Source: Macrothele yani
Lineage: Eukaryota; Arthropoda; Arachnida; Araneae; Macrothelidae
Length of the DNA: 64,000 bases
Direction of reading: 5' to 3'
Assembly (NCBI GenBank): GCA_039090855.1
Contig: CM076990.1
Location: forward strand, 198,405,232-198,469,231
The notes beneath the pieces were generated by a model that did no database searches, was not told the DNA's origin, and was given only the letters and a program-made list of their open reading frames with translations. The position numbers were made by a program, and so were the translations under genes. This document shows positions 1 through 8,686 of this stretch, piece after piece (within the stretch, counting starts at the first letter, position 1; every line of letters starts with the position of its first letter).

Positions 1-788
1 TTACTCATAAAAGCTTTCAAAGAATTGATGAATTTTATGATGTTGGTATTTCTTCTTTGCATCTGAAGATTCAATTTATTCAGCTGCTCAAAAATATCAA
101 CCAAATAAGCAAGGCGCAAGATCCATTTCTCATCATCTAACCAGGCAAAAAATTCCATCTTACCCTTAATTTCACAAAATATTTTAAGCTCATCTCTAAG
201 CTCAAATACTCGCTCACTTACATTTCCTCTTGAAAGCCAACGAACATTTGTGTGGAAAAGAAGCAACTGATGGCCCGCATCCAGGTCAATACATAACTGC
301 TTGAAAAGTTGTGAATTAAGAGCTCCTCCTCCCTTGACAAAATTCACAATTTGAATTGTTTGATCCAAAACCCTCAATAGTGCAGCTGGAAGTGTTTTTG
401 AGGCCAGTGCTTGACGATGGATCATGCAATGAATGCCTTTCACTTTTGGAGGCAACTTTTTCACATTAACTTGAAATCCAGATTTTGTCCCCAACATAGC
501 TGGTGCTCCATCTGTACAGCACCCACATACATTATCCCACGAAAGATTTTCTGACTGAAAGAAAGATGAAACCTTTTTCAAAATATCTGAGGGGTGATAG
601 TTGTTTCTAGAGGAGAACAAAAGAGAAACTCTTCTTTAAATGAACCTAAGTGAAGATATCTTGTGAACACCAGTAACTGGGAACATGATGCCACATCAGT
701 CGATTCATCAAGTTGAATTGAAAATAAGCCAAATGCTGCACCCCTAATCTCCTGCATAACTTGATCCTTGATATCAATGGCCATGTCA
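1..788 (-). pseudogene. hAT-1 transposase, catalytic region (ZBED5/FAM200-like), broken and running off the window
   Basis: Reading leftward from 788, the translation passes through FSIQLDESTDVASCSQLLVF, then a frameshift near 570-580, then TDGAPAMLG, GIHCMIHRQAL and WLSRGNVSERVFELRDEL. These are hallmark segments of hAT-family transposases and of the domesticated ZBED5/SCAND3-like genes. In that family the D of LDESTD and the D of CTDGAPA belong to the RNase H-like catalytic fold. The frame stays open from about 575 to the window edge. The frameshift and the upstream split indicate a dead transposon rather than a host gene. Confidence 0.85.
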
Positions 789-2503
789 TAAAGATCCAGA
801 CTCACGGTCGCCAGGCCGCCACTGGCGATAAACTTCATCGTCGTGGCGACTAAAAATGTTTGATTAAATCGCCACTTCTGGCGACCTGTACGGGGAAAAC
901 ATTTATTTTATTTAACTTGTATTGTATGGAACTTGCACATATTTGTAAAATTTTACTCCAAATGTTCGGAAATCGCACGAAATGGCACGAAATTTGAGTT
1001 GTACGGAAGTCGGCTATCACCTTTTTCATTCTGCTTGAACAGCAGAAAAGAAAAAAAAATATTTTTAAAAGGTGAGGGCGTCCGTTTTTGATCACAAAGA
1101 ATGCGCCAAGGCTGATGGTTCATCGTAGGGGAATGAGGTTGCGGTGGGGATGAAAGCCAGTGGTGGACAGCTCAACTGTCTGCGTCGGAAAAGTCCAACT
1201 GGGAGAAATTTGTATTTTAAAAAAATTCTCCAATTTTTTAAATAACTGAATGCAAATTTAATAGTAACCAAGACACGTCAAAATAAACTCCCATGTAAAA
1301 TTTCGTCAAAATCCGATAAAAACTAGGCATTTTCTTTTTATTATTTTTAATGAATGTTCGCTGAAAGCCTGCATATTCCATAGGAAAATTCGGATTCGGC
1401 ATAGTCCGGGTCTCCGGACAATTTCGGATTTTCGAGGTTGTACTGTAATAATATTTCCATACCTGCGAACTACTACGGAATGTCTGTATTTTCAACGGAT
1501 TTAGTTGGCTGACTACGGACCTCGCTGTCGAAACTACGGATTCTATGAATTTTCATTTTTTATATATATTTTATCGTTTTATGACAAGCTCGTGCTTCTT
1601 AAGCGGACTCGCGGAATTCCGCATTTTTGTTTTTTTTATCATCATTTAGATCGTTCTCGGGGTTAGCGTAAAACTGAAGACAATTTGTGGGTGGGTGGGG
1701 TTCTGTCTGGAGACGGTATTTTCGTGCCTCAAAACTTTCGAAAACGGTAGTTGAATGGAGTTGCAGTAATCGTAATTTTTTTTTCTCCCGATGTTGCCTT
1801 AGTGTAAAGTTTTATTGTTAAATATGATTTTATTACATAAACATATTTCAGCTTGAAACTGTAGTCAACAATGTGCGAAAACGGAGGTTAGACGGTGCAA
1901 GAATTTCCCTGTAATCTCAGACATCAGATTCTTCCGCGAAATCGAGGAACTCTACCTTTTTCGTTATTATTTTGGTCGTTCGCGAAATCAATGAACCAGT
2001 GAACACAATTGGGGAGGGGGATGACAGGGGATCTTCGTCGGAGGACGGAATTCCATCTTTACGAAAATTTTGAAAATGGAAGGTCGACGGAGTTCAGATT
2101 TTTTCCACAATTGTAATTCATTTTTTCTCACGATGTTGCCTCTGTCCAGTATTATTGTTAAGTAATATTTAACTGCATAAATATTTGTATTTCAGCTTGA
2201 AAATAGTGGGAAAATTTCCAAATCCGGAAGTCGGACGGTGCAAAGATTTCTCCCGTAAGCACACTCCCTCTTCGCGTGATGTTCCCACTCTCCTGCATTG
2301 TTTTATTACTTCAGTTTCAACTTTTAAGAATACTATAACTGAAATATGCAAAATAAAACATACTGATATTATACTAAGCAATTTTATAAAAATAATTTAG
2401 TATGAAATATATAATTTGATTTTTTTTTTCGAAGTTTGGCCACTAACAATTTTGGTCTTGGTGGCCAATGTCTACTAGCAAAATTTGTAAGTCTGGATCT
2501 TTA
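789..2503. mobile_element. non-autonomous hAT-like element nested inside hAT-1, with perfect 8-bp TSD
   Basis: The element starts TAAAGATCCAGACT and ends with the exact reverse complement AGTCTGGATCTTTA. It is flanked on both sides by the 8-bp direct repeat CCATGTCA (781-788 and 2504-2511). An 8-bp duplication and a terminus fitting the hAT consensus YARNG point to a hAT-type mobilisation. No transposase is visible in the 1715 bp, so it needed a partner. Removing it together with one TSD copy rejoins the interrupted hAT-1 transposase reading. It contains two diverged tandem units (about 1651-1962 and 1974-2285). Confidence 0.85.
1651..2285. repeat. two diverged ~320-bp tandem repeats inside the nested hAT-like element
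   Basis: The two units share, in order, a GT-rich block, a short poly-T followed by CTCCCGATGTTGCC or CTCACGATGTTGCC, TTATTGTTAA, a 'tttcagcttgaaa' block and a block reading GACGGTGCAAG. They differ by many substitutions and small indels, so the duplication is old. No coding capacity is apparent. Unit boundaries are approximate. Confidence 0.55.
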
Positions 2504-2965
2504 CCATGTCACTTATTTTCCTTTGAACAGTACTGTTTGATAGTGAAACTGCTGCAAGTTTTTTCTCCATTTCATTTCCCAACACAATTTCCACCATTTT
2601 GAAAGCACAAGGTTTGATCAAAGTTTCTCCAGTTGTATGTGTTTTTTTCTGCTTTGCTATCTCCAATGCTACGACATAAGAAGCTTCGGTAACCTTGTGG
2701 TTCATTTCTTGAAATGCCCCTGTTGAATCCAGTTTCATCTTTTTGAGAGCATTCCCATGCCGCTAAAAAAAAAGCTTTTGTCCTTGTTCTTGTGTTGAGG
2801 ATGAAAATTCTGTAAATGTTGATTCAACTTGCTTGGTTTCAGGGAATCATTTGACAAAACTTTGCTACAAATAACACATTGAGGTCTGTCTTCTCCATTG
2901 ACTTTAACGGATGTGAATCCATATTGAATATATGAATTATCATGCGCTCTTTTTTTGACACCCAT
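2504..2965 (-). pseudogene. hAT-1 transposase N-terminus with BED zinc finger, frameshifted
   Basis: From the ATG at 2965 the minus-strand frame reads MGVKKRAHDNSYIQYGFTSV, then a BED-type zinc finger: CVICSK (the cysteine pair) followed by LNQHLQNFHPQH (the histidine pair). BED fingers bind transposon ends. A frameshift near 2738 moves the reading into MKLDSTGAFQE and on to TVQRKISDM at the insertion point. The continuation lies at 788 and below, across the nested element. Confidence 0.82.
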
Positions 2966-3394
2966 TCTGTTCTACTATTGATAAATAAAAAGTTCACGAG
3001 GAAATAGTATCACAAGCCCTTCAGCGACAAAAACCCCCTCCCTCAATTACAACTTCCTTGCAAAGAATGAACGCGCAATAACAAGCTCCGACGTTACAGG
3101 GGGATATGAACATGTAGGAGTTCGTAAAAACTTGCTTTTCTTTCTGTGCAACAAAAGCGCTTCCAACCGGTTTCGAGCGAGCGGTGACTTTGGCAGCACG
3201 CCAGATTCCTCTCTCGGTTCTTCATATATTTTTTTCTTCACTTGGGATGCAGCAGCGAGTGCCGCGGTGAAGTCAGGGGACTGAAAAGACGATGTGCCAG
3301 GCTGGCGCGGCATTCCCCCATAGTGGGGAATTCCCCACCGGTTGAGAACCCCTGTGTTAGACCTTCCTCACTGTTGATGTATCAAACATATCCA

Positions 3395-3614
3395 CTCACA
3401 GTGAACATTGCCCACAACTGAAGCTTTCACTAACATCCATCATGTATCTCACACAAAAACTTTTATACTTTATACTCATTATCTTTTTCTCTTTGCAAGC
3501 ATTTCTGAATTTGAACCTCTCATGATTTCTTATCCTTTCCTTCAACTTTCTTTCCTACCACTTAGCTGAATAAATTCTCTTAGTTAGCACCTCACTGCTG
3601 ATTTTTTCGCTGTT
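3395..3614 (-). mobile_element. old RTE-like LINE (family B) fragment, antisense, segment 1
   Basis: This stretch matches, with many differences, the antisense 3' end of the family B LINE best seen at 27728-30830. The region around 3440-3600 parallels the C-terminal segment ending MKYKRSCVRHVMDISEARVV. The same old copy resumes at 4762 after a younger insertion, and again at 11691. Divergence and indels abolish any reading frame. Confidence 0.7.
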
Positions 3615-3623
3615 GTCAAACCA

Positions 3624-4670
3624 AATAGGTCACTTTTGTGGAAGGTATTGAATGAATATGGTGTTACTGGGAATCTACTTATTAGTGTAAAAGCCATGAA
3701 TGTTGGCAGTAGGCCTGTGTATGAGTGAATTGTGTTTCATCGAAATGGTTTTCTGTTGGTGCAGGAGTCAGACAAGGTTGTGTATTGCCACCATGGCTGT
3801 TTAATATATTTATGGATGTGTGCATGCGTGATGCCAAAATAGATAATAGTGGTTTATGTCTTAGTGATATCCGTGTGTGCAGAATGCTGTATGCTGATGA
3901 CACTGTCATGTTGGCAAAGAGCATAAGTGAGTTGCAGAGTATGTTGACTCGGATGCACGAAGTTTGCATGGAATTCAAACTGAGTATAAATAAGGGAAAA
4001 ACCAAAGTTGTGGTGTTTGAGAGAGGAACTGGTATCACTGGATGTAATGTAAGTCTAAATGGCACAGTGATTGACCAGGTGAGTGAGTTTGTGTATTTAG
4101 GAAGCATGTTTGACAGAGAGAACAAAGTGGATGGTGAAATTAGTAAGTGAGTGAATTCTTCATTGAAAGTCATGGCTGCTTTGGGAGGTTTTCACAGGAA
4201 TGATAGGTTCTCAAGAGAGTTCTGCATGGCTGTGTATGAGAGTGTAATTGTTCCTACTCTGATGTATGGCAGTGAAACCTGGGTATTGCAGAAAAAACAT
4301 AGGAGTCGTTTGCGTGCTGGAGAAATGCGTTACTTACGGAGGGTTTGTGGCAAGACACGATTTGATTGTGTGAGGAATGAAGATGTATTGCAGTTGTGTG
4401 ATGTAAAGCAAAATGGTTGTTACGAAGGTGGAGACCAATATGCTTCGGTGGTTTGGCCATGTTGAAAGAATGAGTGATGAAATGCTTACTAAGAATCTTT
4501 TTAGCTCAAGTGGCAGGAAGGGAAGGCCAAGGAAGTTATGGGAGGATCAGATTCAGGAGTGTCTGCATGAGAAAAAAATTATGAGTATGAAGTATAGAAG
4601 ATCTTGTGTATGACATGTAATGGATGTCAGTGAAACCCGAAAGATCGCTGTAAATGGAGAAGTTTGATAT
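3624..4670 (+). pseudogene. RTE-like reverse transcriptase fragment (family B), interrupted
   Basis: Main open segments are 3725-4150, 4151-4465 and 4413-4613. They contain GAGVRQGCV (RT motif B region), LYADDTVMLA (catalytic YADD, motif C), KLSINKGKTKV, LMYGSETWVLQKKHRSRLRAGEMRYL and WFGHVERMSDEMLTKNL. Stop codons and frameshifts, for example after IS at 4148-4150, make it non-functional. There is no endonuclease domain because of the 5' truncation. Confidence 0.88.
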
Positions 4671-4761
4671 GGCAACGGTAAGTAAATGTTATCTGGTAGT
4701 TGTATTTCTTTTTGGAGCTAACCTCTGAATCTCAGAGAACAGCTTAGTGATATGTATGTAT
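3624..4761 (+). mobile_element. 5'-truncated RTE-like LINE (family B) nested in an older antisense family B copy; 9-bp TSD
   Basis: The direct repeat GTCAAACCA flanks the insert at 3615-3623 and 4762-4770. Excising it restores alignment of the older antisense copy. The insert starts in the RT domain (LLWKVLNEYGVTG) and runs through the YADD catalytic motif to the 3' end, with the family's usual tail of about two TATG units. Target-primed reverse transcription normally gives such 5' truncations and flanking duplications. Confidence 0.9.
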
Positions 4762-4770
4762 GTCAAACCA

Positions 4771-5480
4771 CCTAAAATATGTCTGTACACTTTATAAACA
4801 TTTTGCATCACATTACATATCTTGAGCACATCTTTGTTACTCACATGATCACAATGTGTCTTGCCACCCCTCCCCCCCCACCCCCATAACTAGCACATAT
4901 ACCCAGCACACAAATAACTCATGTCTCTTCTGAAGAATGCTGGTTTCACTGCCATACATGAGAGTAAGAATGATTACATTTCCATGCACCACCATTTTAG
5001 ATCTTTTTTGACAATTCATCATTTCTTTGAAATCCCCCTTAAGCAGCTATGACTTTCAAAGCTGAATTCACTTGCTACTGATTGCACCATCTGATCTATT
5101 TTCTCTTTCAACCATACTTCTTAGATACCCAAACTCATGCACCTGATCTATCTCTGTAGCATTTAGATGGATCTTGCCTTCAATACTAACAGTTCCTTGC
5201 ATAAAAACCATAATTTCATTTTTTTCTTTATATATACTCTATTCAAATTTCATACAAACTTTGTTCATCCTGGACAACATACTCTGCTACTCACTTTTGC
5301 ACTCCGCCAACAGAACTGTATTACCAGCATATTGTAACATAGACTTGTATTATCTGTATCTCCTACCTAAATTAGTATTATCTGTTATTTAGATTGATCT
5401 TCCCTTCAATTTAGGTTGATCTTGCATTCAATGCTAACAGTTCCTTGCTTAAAAACCATAACTTTGTTTTTTTCTTTAAA
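4771..5480 (-). mobile_element. old RTE-like LINE (family B), antisense, segment 2
   Basis: This continues the degenerate antisense family B copy from 3614. Recognisable blocks correspond to the region around WFGHVERMSDE at the left and FVYLG, VMVFERG and KLSINKG toward 5270. A short partial duplication of the block near 5160-5240 recurs at 5405-5475. The copy breaks at the AT-rich site where the family A pair is inserted and resumes at 11691. Confidence 0.65.
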
Positions 5481-5504
5481 TATATATCATCATCATCATC
5501 ATTG

Positions 5505-7925
5505 TCAACCATTATCAATCCACTGCTGGACGAAGGTCTCCCCAAGTTTCTTCCACAACGGTCTGTCTTGTGCCAGTCTCCTCCATGTCACCCCTGCATA
5601 CTTTCGAATTTCATCCACCCATCTCCCATGTGGTCTTCTTCTGGGTCTTTTCCTGTCCCTTGGAATCCAATCTAAAATTTCGGCTGTCCATCGATGATCT
5701 GTCCTTCTGGCAGTATGTCCAGCCCATTGCCATTTCAGGGATTTAACTCTGATCATGATGTCTTCCACTCTTGTCATTTTTCGGATCCACGAGTTCCTCT
5801 TCTTATCTCTCCTGGTTACACCAAGCATGCACCTCTCCATGCTTGTTTGAGTTGTCTGCAGCCTTTGTATGTCTCTTTTAGTTAAGGTCCACGTCTCTGC
5901 ACCATAGGTAAGCACTGGAAGGATGCATTGATCAAACACTTTTCTTTTAAGACATAATGGCATATTGCTCTTGAAAATTATGCTGTTTCTTCCAAAAGCT
6001 CTCCAGGCAAGTTTTGTACGCCGATTAATTTCTTCATCAATGTGACCCTCACTTGATATCTGCTGTCCAAGATAAACGTACGTGTCTGTTATCTCCAGCT
6101 TTTCTCCATCAATCGATAAATCTTCATTTCTTGTAAAAGCATTGAACATCACTTTTGTCTTCTGAAAGTTCATTTTTAATCCCACTTCTTTACTCTTGTC
6201 AGCAAGTTCCTGGATCATACTCTGCAGCTCTGATGGGGTAGTTGCAAAAATCACAACGTCATCAGCAAAACGAAGGTGGGTTAGATAATCTCCATTAATC
6301 TTTATCCCCTTGTTTTCCCAGCTCAGTGACTGAAAAACACCCTCCAATGTGGTATTAAAGAGCTTCGGAGATATGGTGTCACCTTGTCTCACTCCCTTTC
6401 CAATTTTTATGTGTGTTGTATTTTCAAACAGCCTAATCTTTGCACTTGCATTTTCATAGATGTTATTAATAATATTAATGTATGCATCTTCAATACCGCA
6501 GGTTTTCAGAGCCATTGTAACTGCTGATGGTTTCACCGAATCAAAGGCTTTTTCATAATCGATAAAAGCCATGCACAATGGAAGTTCATATTCCCTCGCT
6601 CTTTCAATTAGTTCTCTCAGCACATGGATATGATCTATTGTGCTGTAGCCACTCCTGAATCCAGCTTGTTCTCTCGGTTGAGCCATGTCCAGTGTTACCT
6701 TCAAGCGGTGTGAAAGAACTTTAGTGAAGATTTTATAAACTACTGATAGGAGGCTGATAGGTCTGTAGTTTCCGAGATCCTCAATGTCACCTTTCTTATG
6801 TAGCAGGATCATTGTAGCGGTGTTCCAATCCTCAGGAATCTTTCCTTCATTAAGGCATCGAGTGAAAATTTGGGCGAGTACTGTTTCGATTTCTCCACTT
6901 GCTTCTTGTATGATGTCTATAGTAATTCCATCTTCTCCTGGAGCTTTCCCCCGCTTCATGTTCTTGATTGCATGTGCAACTTCTGCTGGAAGGACTGGAG
7001 GAACTCTGGTACTGGTATCTTTCATGATGTCTGGAGTGCATGTATCATCCCTTTCATATAATTTGGAGTAGAAATCTTTTACTCTTGTCAAAATTTCGCC
7101 TCTATTTCTTGTTACAGAACCATCTTCTTTTCTCAGTGCCATAATCTGTTTTCTTCCCTTACTGAGATGTCCCTTTGCTATCTTTAGGCTTTGGTTGTTT
7201 TCAATTGCTTTCCTCACTAGTTCACAGTTGAATTTTCTTACGTCTTCAGTGATACTTTTTCGTACTGTCTTGCATAGCTCTATATATTCCACTTTGGAAG
7301 TCACATCTTCTTTAGTTGTCCTCATCTCTCTTCTTTTTTGCATCAACATTTTCGTTTTTCCTGATAATTTATTTACATGCAACTTGTTCTTAGACCCAGC
7401 TAATTTTGTTGCTGTTTCCATAAGAGCTTTGGTTACTTTTCTGTTAACTTCAGAGATGTCCATTTCTTCCGATGTTAGGCCTTCTAAAGCAGAGAACCTG
7501 TTCTTCAGTTCCAACTTGAAGGTATTATGGTGTTTTTTAAGGTTGGTTATGTCAATACATTTTGTTTGTCTTATGAGCTTGCCACGTTCAAGTTTAGTGT
7601 TGAGGTGCATCTTACATCTCACCAATCTATGGTCACTACCTGTGTTGAACTTGTTTAGCACACTGCAGTCTTCTATGACGAATTTTTTGTTACACATAAT
7701 AAAATCAATTTCACTTGTCGTCCCATTTGGATGTCTCCATGTCCATTTCCTGTGTGGCTTTTTCTTGAAGAAGGAGTTCAAGATGAAAAACCCTTCTGCC
7801 TCTGCAAACTCAACAAGAGTATTTCCACACTGGTTTCTGTTGCCGTGACCGAATTTACCTACTGAAGTTTCATTCTGTTGCCGTTGCCCTATTTTTGCAT
7901 TGAAATCTCCCATAATTATCTTCAA
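5505..7925 (-). CDS. RTE-like endonuclease C-terminal part plus reverse transcriptase, 806 aa
   Basis: The LINE polyprotein nicks target DNA and reverse-transcribes its own RNA. The endonuclease part has GDFNAKIG at residues 6-13, TSEIDFIMCN near 70-79 and GSDHRLV near 96-102. The RT has GKAPGEDGIT near 327, FIDYEKAFDSV near 454 (motif A), GVRQGDTISPKLFN from 511 (motif B) and FADD near 553 (motif C). The C-terminus has WAGHTARRTDHRW and RPHGRWVDEIRKYAG, typical of RTE-like elements. The ATG used is internal; the true start lies at 8475 or beyond, across a frameshift. The RT domain itself looks intact. Confidence 0.9.
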   Translation of the reverse strand: MKIIMGDFNAKIGQRQQNETSVGKFGHGNRNQCGNTLVEFAEAEGFFILNSFFKKKPHRKWTWRHPNGTTSEIDFIMCNKKFVIEDCSVLNKFNTGSDHRLVRCKMHLNTKLERGKLIRQTKCIDITNLKKHHNTFKLELKNRFSALEGLTSEEMDISEVNRKVTKALMETATKLAGSKNKLHVNKLSGKTKMLMQKRREMRTTKEDVTSKVEYIELCKTVRKSITEDVRKFNCELVRKAIENNQSLKIAKGHLSKGRKQIMALRKEDGSVTRNRGEILTRVKDFYSKLYERDDTCTPDIMKDTSTRVPPVLPAEVAHAIKNMKRGKAPGEDGITIDIIQEASGEIETVLAQIFTRCLNEGKIPEDWNTATMILLHKKGDIEDLGNYRPISLLSVVYKIFTKVLSHRLKVTLDMAQPREQAGFRSGYSTIDHIHVLRELIERAREYELPLCMAFIDYEKAFDSVKPSAVTMALKTCGIEDAYINIINNIYENASAKIRLFENTTHIKIGKGVRQGDTISPKLFNTTLEGVFQSLSWENKGIKINGDYLTHLRFADDVVIFATTPSELQSMIQELADKSKEVGLKMNFQKTKVMFNAFTRNEDLSIDGEKLEITDTYVYLGQQISSEGHIDEEINRRTKLAWRAFGRNSIIFKSNMPLCLKRKVFDQCILPVLTYGAETWTLTKRDIQRLQTTQTSMERCMLGVTRRDKKRNSWIRKMTRVEDIMIRVKSLKWQWAGHTARRTDHRWTAEILDWIPRDRKRPRRRPHGRWVDEIRKYAGVTWRRLAQDRPLWKKLGETFVQQWIDNG

Positions 7926-8475
7926 GTTCTGCTTACCTTTATTATTTAGATGACAAATTTCCTCATAAAATCCTTCAATTTCTTCTTCAGGATGACTTGT
8001 GGTGGGTGCATAAGTTTGAATAATCTGAGCCTGGTATCTTCTCGAGAGTTGGATAACGAGTCGTGAAGCTCTGTCAGAGGAACTTTCAACTTCTACAACT
8101 TTATCCTTCAGTTTCTTGTTTATTATAAATCCAACACCACTAGTTCTGCCAGTATCAGTCCCACGATAGTAGAAGAGATGTCCACTTTTCAGTTCAATGA
8201 GATCTTCTCCTTACCTCACTTAGCCCAACGATGTCCCACTTGATCCTTTGTAGTTCCTGTTCCAATTCAAGAAGCCTTGAATCAGAAGATAGGGAGCGTC
8301 CATTATACGTAGCCAAGGTCAGCATCAGATGGCAGCCTAGTCCGGTCCTCCGGAGATTCTTAGCACCCTCTGCCTTCATGTCGCACTGGCCGCTGCCTTG
8401 GCCAGGTACATTCCAGCTGCCGGAGACTGAGGGCCAAGATTTAAGTTGTGGAGTCATTTTGGAGGGTTTGGCCAT
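7926..8475 (-). pseudogene. RTE-like endonuclease N-terminal part (copy A1), frameshifted
   Basis: The segment 8475-8194 reads MTPQLKSWPSVSGSWNVPGQ and later LTLATYNGRSLSS (first endonuclease block), then QRIKWDIVGLSEVRRRSH and a stop. In another frame the endonuclease continues (GEDLIELKSGHLFYYRGTDT, QTYAPTT) into the long ORF. The older copy at 62299 keeps a few extra bases at this spot and reads through, so a small deletion caused the frameshift. Copy A2 has the same lesion. Confidence 0.8.
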
Positions 8476-8661
8476 AACTCACCACGCTGGTCAAGCGGGT
8501 TGGTGAGTGTGGGATAGCATTTCTCTAATCCCGATGGTAGCATATACCGCTATTGGCGGTCGTCAGAGCCCTTAGTAGGAACAGGATGCACCACGAGAAG
8601 GCGGGGTTGACATTTGTCAAGGAGAGGCTGTGATGTTACGCATCACCTGACCTTACATCCC

Positions 8662-8686
8662 TAAATATATATATATATATATATAT
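8662..8686. repeat. AT microsatellite at the centre of the RTE-A inverted pair
   Basis: About 25 bases of mostly alternating A and T separate the two mirrored 5' ends. The flanking sequence on each side is GGGATGTAAGGTCAGGT reading outward. This is the symmetry centre of an inverted repeat with arms of about 3 kb. Confidence 0.9.

Larger units (their letters stand above)
1..3354 (-). mobile_element. hAT-1 DNA transposon (ZBED5-like), right part, left end outside window
   Basis: This is a cut-and-paste hAT transposon read on the minus strand. Its outer right end at 3354 is a typical hAT terminus, reading CAGGGGTTCTCAACCGGTGG inward. The next 8 bases, TGTTAGAC (3355-3362), would be the target duplication, but the other end lies left of the window so this cannot be confirmed. 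The BED zinc-finger N-terminus and the DDE-region C-terminus are both present but separated by a later insertion at 789-2503. The coding parts carry frameshifts, so the copy is dead. Confidence 0.85.
5481..8661 (-). mobile_element. near full-length RTE-like LINE (family A), copy A1, left arm of a head-to-head pair
   Basis: The element has its 3' end at the left, marked by an ATC trinucleotide tail (5486-5502) as is usual for the RTE clade. It reaches a 5' end at 8661 that exactly mirrors the 5' end of copy A2 at 8687. It encodes an apurinic-type endonuclease and reverse transcriptase. The pair sits between two halves of the old antisense family B LINE (ending 5480, resuming 11691). Confidence 0.9.

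Noticed and set aside
1..788. Domesticated ZBED5-like host gene
   Set aside because: Frameshifts, a nested transposon within the coding part and a hAT terminal repeat at 3354 show an ordinary dead transposon.
3047..3313. 88-aa minus-strand ORF
   Set aside because: It overlaps the hAT-1 terminal inverted repeat and 5' untranslated region and shows no domain.
7195..7848. 217-aa plus-strand ORF and many similar ORFs opposite the LINEs
   Set aside because: These are antisense shadows of the RT and endonuclease frames. The peptides are low-complexity, rich in S, F, L and I, and lack domains.
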